A stretch of DNA of 64,000 bases from Acidobacteriota bacterium (GCA_012103255.1 WLXD01000001.1:682001-746000); one strand, 5' to 3'. Positions 27,443-36,377 are shown, counted from the first letter of the stretch. Numbers and translations are program-made. Notes: generated from the letters alone by a model not told the origin.

Positions 27443-28644
27443 ACCTCGAGGCAGACGACAAGCCACTGAAGGTTCTGCACATCGGGCCGACGCCTTTCTT
27501 CTCGGACCGTGGTTGCCACATCCGCATCCGTGGACTCGTGCGCGGGCTGCAGCAACAGGACGTCGAGTGCTGGTTGTGCACGTACGGGCTCGGTAACGAA
27601 GTGCCGGACGTCGAGACCGAACGCGTGGCCAGCATCCCGGGCTATCGTCGGCTCGACGCCGGGCCGTCCGTATTCAAGTACGTGGCGGACGTGCTGCTCC
27701 TTGCCAAGGTTTGCGGCTCGATCATGCGACGCAATCCGGATGTCTTGCACGGTCATCTCCACGAGGGCGCACTCATTGGCCACGCTGCCCGCACGTTGCT
27801 TTTCTGGAAGCGTCTGCCTCTCGTGTTCGACATGCAGGGCAGCCTCACAGGCGAGCTCGATCAGTACGGCTACTTCAAGTGGCTCCCCCCTGTGCGCTGG
27901 CTGTTTCACGCTGCTGAATGGATGATCGGTCGTCTTCCCGATCGGATCGCAGCGTCGTCTCGCAGCAGCCTCGAGATCGCGCAGGGGCAGTTTGGCATCG
28001 CGCCGCAACGGCTCACGCTAGTCGAGGACGGCGCCGATGTGACTCCCGCCGATCCGCAGGCAGTCGCGCAACTGCGCGCCGAACTGGAGATACCGGACGA
28101 CCGCTTTGTCGTCGTCTACACCGGGACGCTCAAGAAGGTCAAAGGACTTCCCGAGCTGCTCGACGTCATCCAGAAGACCGTGGCGCAGGACGGTGGAGTG
28201 CACTTCGTTCTCGTCGGCTATCCGGTGGAGGAAGCCGCCGCCTTCTTGCGCGAACACGACCTCGAGTCGCGCTGCACCCTGGCTGGGCGTGTCGCATTCG
28301 ACCGCGTCAACGAGTACCTGGCTCTCGGCGACATCGCCCTCGAGCCCAAGTCAGCCGGCACCGGCGAGGCCTCCGGCAAGCTCCTCAACTACATGGCCGC
28401 CGGGCTCCCCGTGGTGTGTTTCGACACCCCCAACAACCGCGCAATGCTGCACGACAGCGGCTGCTATGCTTCGCCCGGACGCACCGACGAACTGGTCGAC
28501 GCGATCGCCAAATTGGCGGCCGATCCGGAACGCGCGCGTCAGCTGGGCACGCACGGGCAGGCCCGCGTCAGTTCCGAGTTCTCCTGGGACTCCTCCGCCG
28601 AGACGCTCCTGCACGTCTACTACGACTGCATCGGCGACTACTGA
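27439..28644 (+). CDS. Group 1 glycosyltransferase
   Basis: A 401-aa GT-B enzyme. The N-terminal domain opens VLHIGPTPFFSDRGCHIRI, the usual form of the family-4 acceptor half. The donor-binding half shows VVYTGTLKKVKGLPELLDVI and, near residue 300, DIALEPKSAGTGEASGKLLNY followed by GLPVVCFDT, matching the GT4 E-x7-E region. Donor and acceptor are unknown. Start GTG at 27439 forms a GTGA overlap with the glpD stop; there is no better start. Probably acts in surface polysaccharide synthesis with the neighbouring genes. Confidence 0.88.
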   Translation: MNLEADDKPLKVLHIGPTPFFSDRGCHIRIRGLVRGLQQQDVECWLCTYGLGNEVPDVETERVASIPGYRRLDAGPSVFKYVADVLLLAKVCGSIMRRNPDVLHGHLHEGALIGHAARTLLFWKRLPLVFDMQGSLTGELDQYGYFKWLPPVRWLFHAAEWMIGRLPDRIAASSRSSLEIAQGQFGIAPQRLTLVEDGADVTPADPQAVAQLRAELEIPDDRFVVVYTGTLKKVKGLPELLDVIQKTVAQDGGVHFVLVGYPVEEAAAFLREHDLESRCTLAGRVAFDRVNEYLALGDIALEPKSAGTGEASGKLLNYMAAGLPVVCFDTPNNRAMLHDSGCYASPGRTDELVDAIAKLAADPERARQLGTHGQARVSSEFSWDSSAETLLHVYYDCIGDY

Positions 28645-28653
28645 GCAATCACG

Positions 28654-29637
28654 ATGAAGGTTCTGGTTACAGGCGGCACGGGGTTCACGGGCAAGGCGCT
28701 GGTGCGTCGACTGCTCGATGACGGCCACGAGGTCGTGGCGCTCGACTACAAGGAAGGCATCAAGACCCAGGAGCTGCGCGACTGGGGAGCCAAGGTCGTG
28801 ATCGGCAGCGTGACCGACCGCGATGTCGTCGAGTCGAGCATGGCTGGCGTGGAGGTCGTGCACCATCTCGCCGCTGCCTTCCGCGAACTCGACGTGCCGA
28901 ACACCTTCTACGACGAGGTGAACGTTGGCGGCACGGAGAACGTGCTCGAGGCCGCCAAGCGGCATGGTGTGCGGAAGTTCGTTTATTGCAGCACCTGCGG
29001 CGTGCACGGCAACGTCGACAATCCGCCGGCCGCCGAGAGCGCGCCGATCAACGCGGCCGACTACTACCAGCAGACGAAGTACGAGGCCGAGCCCGTGGTG
29101 CTCCGCTATCACGCCGAGGGTCTTCCCTCCGTGATCCTGCGGCCCGCGGCGATTTACGGGCCCGGCGACCCCGAACGCTTCTTCATGATCTTCAAGCGTG
29201 TGGCCAATGGTTCCTTCCCGATGTTCGGCGGTGGGCAGACGTTCTATCACCCGCTCTACGTCGACAGCCTGGTGGACGCGTTCATTGCAGCGCAGGAGCC
29301 GGGTCGCGGCGACGGCAAGGCGTACCTCATCGCGGACGCTGAGTACGTGACGATCGAGAACCTCGTGCGCGGCGTTGCGCGTGCTCTCGACGTCGATGTG
29401 AAGATCCGCAATCTGCCGATCCTGCCGCTGATCATCGCGGGCCATGTGTGCGAGAAGGTATGCAAACCGTTCCGCATCACCCCGCCGATCTTTCCGCGCC
29501 GCGTGGACTGGTTCCGACAGAACCGCGCCTTCGACATCTCGGCCGCGCGTCGCGACCTGGGCTACGACCCGAAGATCGACCTCGACGAAGGCCTGCGACG
29601 CACCGCCGAGTGGTACAAGGCCGAGGGCTACCTCTAG
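28654..29637 (+). CDS. NAD-dependent epimerase/dehydratase
   Basis: An extended SDR protein (327 aa): VTGGTGFTGKALVRRLLDDG at the N-terminus, HHLAAAFRELDVPNTFYDEV, the catalytic Tyr-x3-Lys in YYQQTKYEAE, and ILRPAAIYGPGDPERF. It is likely a sugar-nucleotide epimerase or dehydratase, or a 3beta-HSD-like reductase. It sits nine bases after the glycosyltransferase and before asnB in the same direction, which argues for polysaccharide synthesis. Confidence 0.88.
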   Translation: MKVLVTGGTGFTGKALVRRLLDDGHEVVALDYKEGIKTQELRDWGAKVVIGSVTDRDVVESSMAGVEVVHHLAAAFRELDVPNTFYDEVNVGGTENVLEAAKRHGVRKFVYCSTCGVHGNVDNPPAAESAPINAADYYQQTKYEAEPVVLRYHAEGLPSVILRPAAIYGPGDPERFFMIFKRVANGSFPMFGGGQTFYHPLYVDSLVDAFIAAQEPGRGDGKAYLIADAEYVTIENLVRGVARALDVDVKIRNLPILPLIIAGHVCEKVCKPFRITPPIFPRRVDWFRQNRAFDISAARRDLGYDPKIDLDEGLRRTAEWYKAEGYL

Positions 29638-29705
29638 TAGCCAACCGACCCGCCCGACGGGCGGTACACTGACCGCCATTCGACTCCGGCCTGCGGGCGA
29701 CTGCC

Positions 29706-31658
29706 ATGTGTGGAATTACGGGCATCCTGACGCGGGAGCACCACGACGTGGTGGTGCCGATGACCCAGGCCCTGCGGCACCGCGGCCCTGACGGTGACGG
29801 CAGCTACCGCGACGAGTTGATCGCTCTCGGGCATCGCCGCCTGTCGATCATCGATGTAGCTGGTGGCGCGCAGCCGCTCGCCAACGAGGACGGCACGATT
29901 CACCTCGTGTCCAACGGCGAGATCTACAACTCGCCCGCACTGCGCGATCGCCTGCTCGCGAACGGCCATCAGTTCCGCACCAATGTCGACGTCGAGACGA
30001 TCCTCCACCTCTACGAGGACCACGGCGTCGACTGCGTGAAGCACCTGCGTGGGCAGTTCGCCTTCGCGCTGTGGGACAGCAAGAAGCGCCGCCTTCTCCT
30101 CGCCCGCGATCACATGGGTCAGAAGCCGCTCTTCTTTGCGCAGCACGGCGACGATCTGCTCTTCGCCAGCGAAGTGAAGGCGATTTTGGCCGCCGGGCTC
30201 ATCGACACGAAGCCCGACCTCACCGCACTCTGGCACTACTCCTCGCTACGCTTCATTCCCGATCAGTACTCGTTGTTCGAGAGCATCGAGAAACTGCCGG
30301 CAGGCCACACACTGGTGTGGGAAGACGGCCGCGCCCAGGTATCGCGCTACTGGAGCTTCAGTTGCAACGACAAGCTCACCGGCTCCGAGACCGAGGTCGC
30401 CGATCAGCTCGAAGAGCTTCTGCTCGAAACCGTGCAGATGCATATGCTTTCCGACGTGCCGGTTGGCGCGTTCCTCTCGGGTGGCATCGACTCCAGCCTG
30501 GTCGCCGCCATGATGGCGAAGACGACGGGCAAGTCTTTCCCGACGTTCTCCATCGGCGTCGAGGAGCAGGCGTTCAACGAGTTGCCCTACGCCCGGATGG
30601 TGAATGAGCAGTACGGGCTGGAAGCCAACGAGCGGATTGTTAAGGCCGATCTGATCCACCTCATGCCGTCGATGATCTGGCATCTCGATGAGCCCTCCGA
30701 CCCGTTTGGTGTTGGCGTGTATCTCGTGTCGGAGGTCGCCGCGGAGAAGGTGAAAGTCGTGTTGTCGGGCGACGGCGGCGACGAGAATTTCGCCGGCTAC
30801 GACCGCTTCGCGGGCCAGCGTCTGGTCGACCTCTACTGCCTGCTTCCCGAGTGGGTCCGTCGCCAGGTGATGGGCCGTCTCTTCAACCTTGTGCCGGAGT
30901 CCTTCGGTTACAAGAGCCTGTCGTCAAAGCTCAACTGGGCCAACGAGATGTCGTTCTGCGACTCGGGCGCACGCTATGCCCAGGCGATGAGCTTCCTGCG
31001 CTTCACTCCGGCGCTGAAGGAAGAGCTCTTCACGGCGACAGCGCGTGGCGAAATCGAAGACGATGATTCCGTGGCCAAGATCCTGCGCTGGTTCGACGCC
31101 GATTGCGTGGACGATCTGGTCGACCGCATGCTCTACACCGACCTCAACACACGCATGCCCGACCACCTGCTCCCGATCGTCGATCGCATGTCGATGGCGC
31201 ACTCGATCGAGAGCCGGCCGCCGCTGATCGACTACAAGGTCGTGGAGTTCGCCGCGTCGATTCCCGGGGATATGAAGCTGCAGGGGCGTGACCTCAAACA
31301 CATCCTCAAGGTTGTAGCCCGTCGCTACTTGCCGGCCGAGCTGATCGACCGCGAGAAGCAGGGCTTCGGGTTCCCGCTCGCACTCTGGATGCGTACGGAC
31401 CTCGCCCCGTTCATTCGCAATCTCTTCGCAGAGTCACGCTTCGTCGAGCACGGCATCTTCGAGGGCGATGTGGTGCAGCGACTTGCCGACGAGCACATCG
31501 GCGGCGTGGCCGATCACAACTTCCGACTCTGGATTCTGATCAACCTCGAATTCTGGTATCGGTTGTACTTCGAGAACGAGTCGATAGATTCCCTGCGTGA
31601 ACTCACAGATCGACTCAGCGGCGGCAAGGCCGCGGAGCTCGAAGTGGTAGGGGCTTGA
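29706..31658 (+). CDS. asnB: Glutamine-hydrolysing asparagine synthase-like protein
   Basis: The 650-aa enzyme has an N-terminal class II glutaminase beginning MCGITGILTREH, so the nucleophilic Cys2 is present, with LGHRRLSIID and VSNGEIYN. The synthetase half shows the PPi-loop SGGIDSSLVAAMMA, SIGVEEQAFNELPYAR and LSGDGGDENFAGY. In glycan clusters such enzymes often amidate a sugar acid or other intermediate rather than make asparagine; that is inference. Its stop overlaps the next start by one base. Confidence 0.92.
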   Translation: MCGITGILTREHHDVVVPMTQALRHRGPDGDGSYRDELIALGHRRLSIIDVAGGAQPLANEDGTIHLVSNGEIYNSPALRDRLLANGHQFRTNVDVETILHLYEDHGVDCVKHLRGQFAFALWDSKKRRLLLARDHMGQKPLFFAQHGDDLLFASEVKAILAAGLIDTKPDLTALWHYSSLRFIPDQYSLFESIEKLPAGHTLVWEDGRAQVSRYWSFSCNDKLTGSETEVADQLEELLLETVQMHMLSDVPVGAFLSGGIDSSLVAAMMAKTTGKSFPTFSIGVEEQAFNELPYARMVNEQYGLEANERIVKADLIHLMPSMIWHLDEPSDPFGVGVYLVSEVAAEKVKVVLSGDGGDENFAGYDRFAGQRLVDLYCLLPEWVRRQVMGRLFNLVPESFGYKSLSSKLNWANEMSFCDSGARYAQAMSFLRFTPALKEELFTATARGEIEDDDSVAKILRWFDADCVDDLVDRMLYTDLNTRMPDHLLPIVDRMSMAHSIESRPPLIDYKVVEFAASIPGDMKLQGRDLKHILKVVARRYLPAELIDREKQGFGFPLALWMRTDLAPFIRNLFAESRFVEHGIFEGDVVQRLADEHIGGVADHNFRLWILINLEFWYRLYFENESIDSLRELTDRLSGGKAAELEVVGA

Positions 31659-32428
31659 TGGAGCAGCCGGAACAGAACAAGACGCAGGCGAGCGTCACCG
31701 GCGGCGGATCCGCGTTTGCCAAGTACCAGTCGGTAATCGTCGGCCGCCGCGGATGGTTCGCGCTGATCTATCTGGAGTTCTGCCTCTGGCTCGGGATGAT
31801 CCCTGGCGCTCTCGGCCTGTTCCTGCGCAAGATGTTCTGGCCGAGCCTGTTCGGCTCGTGCGGCCGCGGCACCACCTTCGGGCGCGGAGTCAAGCTGCGC
31901 CACCCACGCCGCATTCATCTCGGCGAACGCGTCGTCGTCAGCGACGATTGCATTCTCGACGCGCGTAACGAAGCGAGCGACCGCGTCCTCGAAGTTGGCG
32001 ACGACGTCATCCTCGCGGACGCCGTGATGCTCTCGTGCAAGAACGGCACAGCCCGCATCGGCAACAACGTCGGCCTCGGTTCGCAAACCATCCTGCACGC
32101 GGTCAACGGGTGTCACGCCGAGCTAGGCAACGACCTGATCATCGGCCCGGCGTGCTACTTCGCCGCTGGCGGCAACTACGACATCGATCAGACCGAAGTC
32201 CCGATGGCCAAGCACGGACTCCGTACCGAGTCCGGCCACCTCACCCTCGAAGGTGACAACTGGCTGGGCGCCAAGGTCTGCGTCCTACCCGGCGTCACAA
32301 TGGGGCAGGGAAGCGTGGCCGCCGCCGGCGCCGTGGTCGCCGGAGACGTGGGCGCGATGGATGTCGTCGGGGGCGTGCCAGCGCGCGTCATTCGGAAGCG
32401 CGGGCGCCAGGACCCGGCACCCGCGTAG
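31658..32428 (+). CDS. Left-handed beta-helix acyltransferase
   Basis: The 256-aa protein has hexapeptide-repeat character: strings such as VLEVGDDVILADAVMLS, ARIGNNVGLGSQTIL, HAELGNDLIIGPACYFA and GDNWLGAKVCVLPGVTMGQG, followed by a typical VVGGVPARVIRKRG end. These form a left-handed parallel beta-helix used by O-acetyl and other acyltransferases acting on sugars. A hydrophobic segment lies near residues 27-50. Start ATG at 31658 overlaps the asnB stop by one base; the TTG three bases earlier is less likely. Confidence 0.88.
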   Translation: MEQPEQNKTQASVTGGGSAFAKYQSVIVGRRGWFALIYLEFCLWLGMIPGALGLFLRKMFWPSLFGSCGRGTTFGRGVKLRHPRRIHLGERVVVSDDCILDARNEASDRVLEVGDDVILADAVMLSCKNGTARIGNNVGLGSQTILHAVNGCHAELGNDLIIGPACYFAAGGNYDIDQTEVPMAKHGLRTESGHLTLEGDNWLGAKVCVLPGVTMGQGSVAAAGAVVAGDVGAMDVVGGVPARVIRKRGRQDPAPA

Positions 32429-32472
32429 CGCTGGCCGACCGAAACCGACGTGGCCTCCGCGAACGGCGCGTC

Positions 32473-32545
32473 GCATAGATTCGGAATAGGAACTGCGCGT
32501 GGGGCGCATAGATTCTGAATGGATGGGTGAATAGATTCAGGCCAT
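32473..32545. repeat. Degenerate short repeats
   Basis: GCATAGATTCGGAAT (32473-32487) and GCATAGATTCTGAAT (32506-32520) are 33 bp apart, and GAATAGATTCAGG follows at 32529. Further ATAGAT words lie up to 32650. The tract is the only gap between the acyltransferase and UPF0104 genes. Confidence 0.5.
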
Positions 32546-32624
32546 GGTCAAACGTGCGGAATCTCGGAACCAAAGGGCGTAGACGCGTTCACGGCACCAA
32601 TCGCGCGCGGGCTTGAATAGATAG

Positions 32625-33635
32625 TTGAATAGAAAACCGTCCAATCAGAATAGATCCAGCTACCTGCATTGGCTGATGGCCGTGGCCGTGGCCGTGGTTC
32701 TGCTCGCGTGGCTGCTGTCTGACATCGGCCTGGTCGCTGTCGGCGAGACCATTCGCGGCTCGTGGAAGCCCGGACTCCTCATGGGAGTCGCCGCATTCGG
32801 CGTGATGACCATCGGCCGGATCGCGCGCTACTGGGTTCTGCTCGAGAACAAGCCTCGCCTGGGACCGCTCACGCTGGTGACGTTGGTGCGCAACATGGCC
32901 GGCGACCTGCTTCCGACCCGGTTGGGCACGCTGGTCTACGTCTGGCTCGTCACCAAGCGACTTGGCGTCCCGGCCGACGACGCCTTTGCATCATTCTTCC
33001 TGGCCCTCGTTCTCGACATGGTCGCGATCGCCCCGATGCTTCTCGGTGCCGTTGTCGTGGTCGGCACCGGCTGGGAGTCCGCCGGTGCGATCGGCCTCTT
33101 GGCGGGCTCACTCCTCGCCGTCTCGATTATCTCGCTGTTCATGCTGGCCCCCGGGCTACGTCTCGCGGCCACCGTCAGCCGCATCGTACTCCCACGCGCG
33201 GAGAAGCTGGCTACCCTCGCGCTGGATACCGCTGCCCAGGTCGACGCCGTCGCAGCACGCGGCGCTCTCTGGCCAGCGATCGGCCTATCGTTCATCGTGC
33301 GAGCCGCCAAGTTCGGAGCGCACTACCTCGTACTGCAGTCCGTCCTGGTGCCGCTCGGCGTCGGCTGGGGCGAACTCGGCTTCTTCGAGTCGTTCCTGGG
33401 CGTTGCCGGAGCCGAACTCTCCTCGATGCTCCCCATTGCCGGCATCGGCGCTTTCGGCACCTGGGAAGCCGCCTTCGCCTTTGGCTTCAGCCAGCTCGGC
33501 CTCACCTTCGACCAGGCCGTCCTCGCCGGCTTCTCCACCCACATCCTCACCCAGCTCCACGACTACGGCCTCGGCGTTCTCGCCCTCATCGCCCTCTGGC
33601 GGCCCCGCTTCGCAGGGCGACCTTCGGGCTCATAA
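32625..33635 (+). CDS. UPF0104 / LPG-synthase-type membrane protein
   Basis: A 336-aa integral membrane protein with about eight hydrophobic segments, in the lysylphosphatidylglycerol synthase transmembrane (UPF0104) family. LVTLVRNMAGDLLPTRLGTLVYVW, AGAELSSMLPIAGIGAFGTWE and GFSTHILTQLHDYGLGVLALI fit the family. Such proteins are frequent in polysaccharide or lipid clusters; role unknown. Start TTG at 32625 has no good ribosome-binding site; ATG at 32676 is an alternative. Its last codons and stop lie inside the first tRNA-half repeat (from 33625), so the C-terminus may have been replaced by the island boundary. Confidence 0.8.
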   Translation: MNRKPSNQNRSSYLHWLMAVAVAVVLLAWLLSDIGLVAVGETIRGSWKPGLLMGVAAFGVMTIGRIARYWVLLENKPRLGPLTLVTLVRNMAGDLLPTRLGTLVYVWLVTKRLGVPADDAFASFFLALVLDMVAIAPMLLGAVVVVGTGWESAGAIGLLAGSLLAVSIISLFMLAPGLRLAATVSRIVLPRAEKLATLALDTAAQVDAVAARGALWPAIGLSFIVRAAKFGAHYLVLQSVLVPLGVGWGELGFFESFLGVAGAELSSMLPIAGIGAFGTWEAAFAFGFSQLGLTFDQAVLAGFSTHILTQLHDYGLGVLALIALWRPRFAGRPSGS

Positions 33636-33765
33636 CCCGAAGGTCACAGGTGACAGGTCGATGGCCGATACTTGAAGGGAGCCCGTCGTGACGGGATTGG
33701 CGGTTGCGGCGACGGTGACACGGTGACGCCGGAGCCGAACCGAGGTGCTCCCCGGGTGCTCGGGG
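33625..33765 (+). repeat. Island repeat A (initiator-tRNA anticodon arm plus tail)
   Basis: It begins CGGGCTCATAACCCG, an initiator-tRNA anticodon arm (stem CGGG/CCCG, loop CTCATAA with CAT anticodon). It continues with AAGGTCACAGGT, then the inverted repeat CCCGTCGTGACGGG at 33682-33695 and GGTGCTCCCCGGGTGCTCGG near 33745. The left, tRNA-Val-like part found in other copies is absent. This marks the left edge of the island. Confidence 0.75.
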
Positions 33766-33803
33766 CGTTCGGATCGCCTGGTCGCTCCAGCTTCGCGTCG
33801 TCT

Positions 33804-34202
33804 CTACGGTTTGAGGTCCAGCGGCAACGCGCTGATCTTGAGATCGTGCCCCTCACCGTCGGGCCGCTCCGTGCAAATGACGACCACTGACGGCCTCGCC
33901 GACTTATGGGCGGAAGGGGCGAGCCTCACCGTGATCGTCCCAGGCAGGCGGTAGTGCGGGCCTCGGTTGAGGGGTAGCCAGAATTCACCGCGCCCGACGG
34001 GAATGTCGATCTCTTCGGGCGGCGTTGGTTGGCTCTCGTACGTCAGGCTCAGGAGCAACGTCGCATCTCGGCGACCCTTGGCGGTGCTGGAATTGAGTAC
34101 GTGGAGAGGCCATCGCCCGCCAAGACTTCGCCACACAGTCATGGTCTTCCGGCGACTCCCGGTGTGGATGGCAGCGCGGATCCGATGGATTGTCGTGGTC
34201 AT
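33804..34202 (-). CDS. Hypothetical protein, island cargo
   Basis: A 132-aa ORF I do not recognise. It has a central beta-rich part (DATLLLSLTYESQPTPPEE, GRGEFWLPLNRGPHYRLP, TVRLAPSAHK, SVVVICTERPDGEGHDLKI), which looks like a real folded domain rather than a shadow. Start may be ATG 34202 or ATG 34142; neither has a strong ribosome-binding site. It follows the next gene on the same strand by 64 bp, so the two may be one cargo pair. Confidence 0.5.
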   Translation of the reverse strand: MTTTIHRIRAAIHTGSRRKTMTVWRSLGGRWPLHVLNSSTAKGRRDATLLLSLTYESQPTPPEEIDIPVGRGEFWLPLNRGPHYRLPGTITVRLAPSAHKSARPSVVVICTERPDGEGHDLKISALPLDLKP

Positions 34203-34266
34203 GGCGTGGTCCAGTTGGAGGTGCAGCCTGTCCGCTGCTGCGGCGGAGCGGGGCTACGCGCAAGGG

Positions 34267-34866
34267 TCAGAGGCTAGACGCTAGTTCCCGTACGTAGGCA
34301 AGTTCTGCGTTGAGGGCTGCCGTCAGGTCGGCGATCGGCACCGTCGGGCTAATAAGCTTGGATCGCCGAACGTCCAAGACGGACATCACGGCCCCCTTCC
34401 GGGCGGAGCCGCGAAGGACCAGCTCCATCACGTGCGTGATCAGATCGACGCGGAGCTTGGAGAGCTTGTCCGCTTTCAGGTAGAGCTTGATCACATGCGG
34501 CGTGCCGTTCACGAGAAGTCCCAGTTCTGGGTTGACGCGGACGCTCACGCCGTTTTGCAGGTAGTCCGCCTTCGGGGGCTTGGACCATTTCAGGGTCTTG
34601 TGTCCCCACCAACTCTTGTATCCCTTGAGCAATACGTCGTAGTTCTGGACCTTCTTCGGGTTGGCGACGTTGCTCAGTCGCTTCGTGAGCGCCGCCTTTC
34701 CTTCGTTGGCTCGATGGGTCGCCAGTACCGCGTCTCGGAACTGCTTGTAGTAGTCGAAGGCTGGTTCGTAGTCGTCACGGTTCATTACCCCGCGCACTTT
34801 GGTCAATTTCGGCGTCCCGCTCGCCGACACGATGTCCACAAGGTCTGTCAGTGATAGGTGCGGCAC
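34267..34866 (-). CDS. Conserved hypothetical protein, island cargo
   Basis: A 199-aa soluble, basic protein. It starts with GTG at 34866, seven bases after GGAGG, a good site. Notable segments are KVRGVMNRDDYEPAFDYYKQ, YDVLLKGYKSWWGHKTLKW and VRVNPELGLLVNGTPHVIKL. I recall similar uncharacterised proteins in scattered genomes but cannot name a family. No membrane segment or signal peptide. Carried beside the smaller ORF at 33804 between repeat A and RT copy 1. Confidence 0.65.
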   Translation of the reverse strand: MPHLSLTDLVDIVSASGTPKLTKVRGVMNRDDYEPAFDYYKQFRDAVLATHRANEGKAALTKRLSNVANPKKVQNYDVLLKGYKSWWGHKTLKWSKPPKADYLQNGVSVRVNPELGLLVNGTPHVIKLYLKADKLSKLRVDLITHVMELVLRGSARKGAVMSVLDVRRSKLISPTVPIADLTAALNAELAYVRELASSL

Positions 34867-35056
34867 TTGTCAGCCTCCGTGATTGCGAAGCGAAGGACAA
34901 AGTTGGCGAAGGATTCGATTAGTGGAACTCTCGACGCCGGTGTTTTGCGGAGGAACCGGGTATTTCCGCGCTTCGGAATCGGTCAGACATTTGACTGCTC
35001 GTGGTAGACTGATGTCTGGTATAGGCGGGCACTGGAGGCACGGCTATCCTGCGCCG

Positions 35057-35242
35057 ATGAGCGAGGATCAAGTCGGGCCGAGAGGCGGGAAGACGACGCG
35101 CAAGCGGGGCCAGGTTCAGAAGACCGTGTGGCTCGATAGGGAAGAGGCGGAGGCTCTACGCGAAGCCGCATACAAGGAACGCCGTAGCGAGGCGAGTATC
35201 GTCCGGGAAGCACTACGCGGGTGCTTCGAGATCGAAGACTAG
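35057..35242 (+). CDS. Small ribbon-helix-helix-like protein
   Basis: A 61-aa basic protein whose second half, QKTVWLDREEAEALREAAYK followed by RRSEASIVREALRGCFE, fits the beta-helix-helix pattern of CopG/Arc-type DNA-binding proteins, including antitoxins. I took ATG 35057 because the domain and its basic tail begin there; the longer upstream frame from 34883 looks non-coding. No toxin gene is obvious next to it. It lies directly before RT copy 1 and could regulate it; that is inference. Confidence 0.55.
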   Translation: MSEDQVGPRGGKTTRKRGQVQKTVWLDREEAEALREAAYKERRSEASIVREALRGCFEIED

Positions 35243-35267
35243 TGGACCACGGGCTGGCGTAGATTCA

Positions 35268-35405
35268 GGAAGCTCCTTTGACGATCCTTGTCAGGAGTTG
35301 ATTCTGTTTGAACTTTGGCGGGATTCGGTTCGAAGCTAGTTGCTGCCGTCCGCGTCTGTTTGCCGCTGGATTGTCACAGGATTTGTCACAGGCCATCCTG
35401 GGGTG
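35268..35405 (+). promoter_or_regulatory. Conserved leader of RT copy 1
   Basis: This stretch matches the leader of RT copy 2 (52251-52389) almost base for base in blocks: CTCCTTTG, CGATCCTTGTCAGGA, TTGATTCTGTT, and GGATTGTCACAGGATTTGTC with the two TTGTCACA words. The homology ends shortly before the start codon in CTGGGGTG. It may contain the promoter, a structured RNA or the RT's own template; conservation outside coding sequence makes a function likely. Confidence 0.55.
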
Positions 35406-36353
35406 ATGATCGATCGAGTGGCCTCGGACGAAGTGATCGCCGCAGCGTTCGAGTGGCTGTGCAAGCGCCGTAAGAACTACCCTGCGCAGGCAGATGTCTG
35501 GGCATTGCGACACGACTGGGATAGGCAGCGGGCCCGCATCCAGACCGAGCTGCGCGCCAGCACCTATCGCCTCTCGTCCGTGCAGCGGATCACCACTCAC
35601 GAGGGCGAAACCCTGCACGTTTGGCGCGCCGCGGATGCACTGGTACTCAAGGCCCTGGCGATCGCGCTTCAGGACACGCTGCCGATCTCGCCGCGTTGCA
35701 CGCACGTCAAAGGCAATGGCGGTGCGCATGGAGCGATCGCGGCGGTCCGTGAGCAGTTGCCGCAGCATCGCTTCGTAGCGCGCACCGATGTGGCCGCGTA
35801 CTACGACTCAATCGACCACGAGCTACTGCTGCAACGGATCGAGAGGTTCGTGCCCGACCGCGCGGTGCTCAACCTGTTGGGGCAGTACCTGCGCTACACG
35901 GTGGAGTGGGGCGGCCTGTTCACAGACAACCGCACTGGCATCTGTCGGGGCTGCTCACTCAGCCCGCTGATCGGCGCGTTCTTTTTGGCGGAACTGGACC
36001 AGGCGTTGGAGCGGAAGGACGTCGACTACGTTCGCTTCATGGACGACATCGTCATCCTGGCACCGACCCGATGGAAGCTCCGGCGTGCGGTGAAGGCGAT
36101 GAACGAGGTGCTCGCCGATCTGGCCCTGGAGCAACATCCCGACAAGACATTCATCGGGAGAATCGAGCGCGGCTTCGAGTTCCTGGGCGTGCACTTCAGC
36201 CCAGCGGGATCACGGATCGCGGACTCAGCAATCGAGAGATTCGTGCAGCGGGCGGCCCGGCTTTATAAGCAAGAGCCTGACCCTGTCAGGCTTGGGCAGT
36301 ACTGTGCGCGGTGGGCCGCGAGTTGGCCGTCAACCAACCCGACTCGGAGCTAG
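35406..36353 (+). CDS. Reverse transcriptase, copy 1
   Basis: A 315-aa RNA-directed DNA polymerase. Visible RT motifs: RTDVAAYYDSIDHELLL (motif A with catalytic Asp), GICRGCSLSPLIGAFFLAELD split around RGCSLSP (motif B), YVRFMDDIVILAP (motif C, FMDD), and HPDKTFIGRIERGFEFLG. The N-terminal part holds WLCKRRKNYPAQADVWALR and CTHVKGNGGAHGAI. There is no maturase or endonuclease domain, and motif B is SP-type rather than the SQ-type of diversity-generating retroelement RTs. It resembles group-II-like or unclassified bacterial RTs. ATG 35406 was chosen because RT copy 2 is conserved from the same residue. The last ~9 residues (ASWPSTNPTRS) differ from copy 2. The antisense peptide gene begins 24 nt beyond its stop. 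Confidence 0.92.
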   Translation: MIDRVASDEVIAAAFEWLCKRRKNYPAQADVWALRHDWDRQRARIQTELRASTYRLSSVQRITTHEGETLHVWRAADALVLKALAIALQDTLPISPRCTHVKGNGGAHGAIAAVREQLPQHRFVARTDVAAYYDSIDHELLLQRIERFVPDRAVLNLLGQYLRYTVEWGGLFTDNRTGICRGCSLSPLIGAFFLAELDQALERKDVDYVRFMDDIVILAPTRWKLRRAVKAMNEVLADLALEQHPDKTFIGRIERGFEFLGVHFSPAGSRIADSAIERFVQRAARLYKQEPDPVRLGQYCARWAASWPSTNPTRS

Positions 36354-36377
36354 CCGGCCCAAGCCGCGGAACTCCTG

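Noticed and set aside
25769-27466. 565-codon frame opposite glpD
   Set aside because: Shadow ORF; glpD motifs occupy the plus strand throughout.
29706-31658. AsnB as the missing lasso cyclase for the W-x-x-P peptides
   Set aside because: It keeps the N-terminal glutaminase Cys2 and all usual asparagine-synthase motifs, and sits in a polysaccharide operon outside the island, so there is no sign that it acts on peptides.
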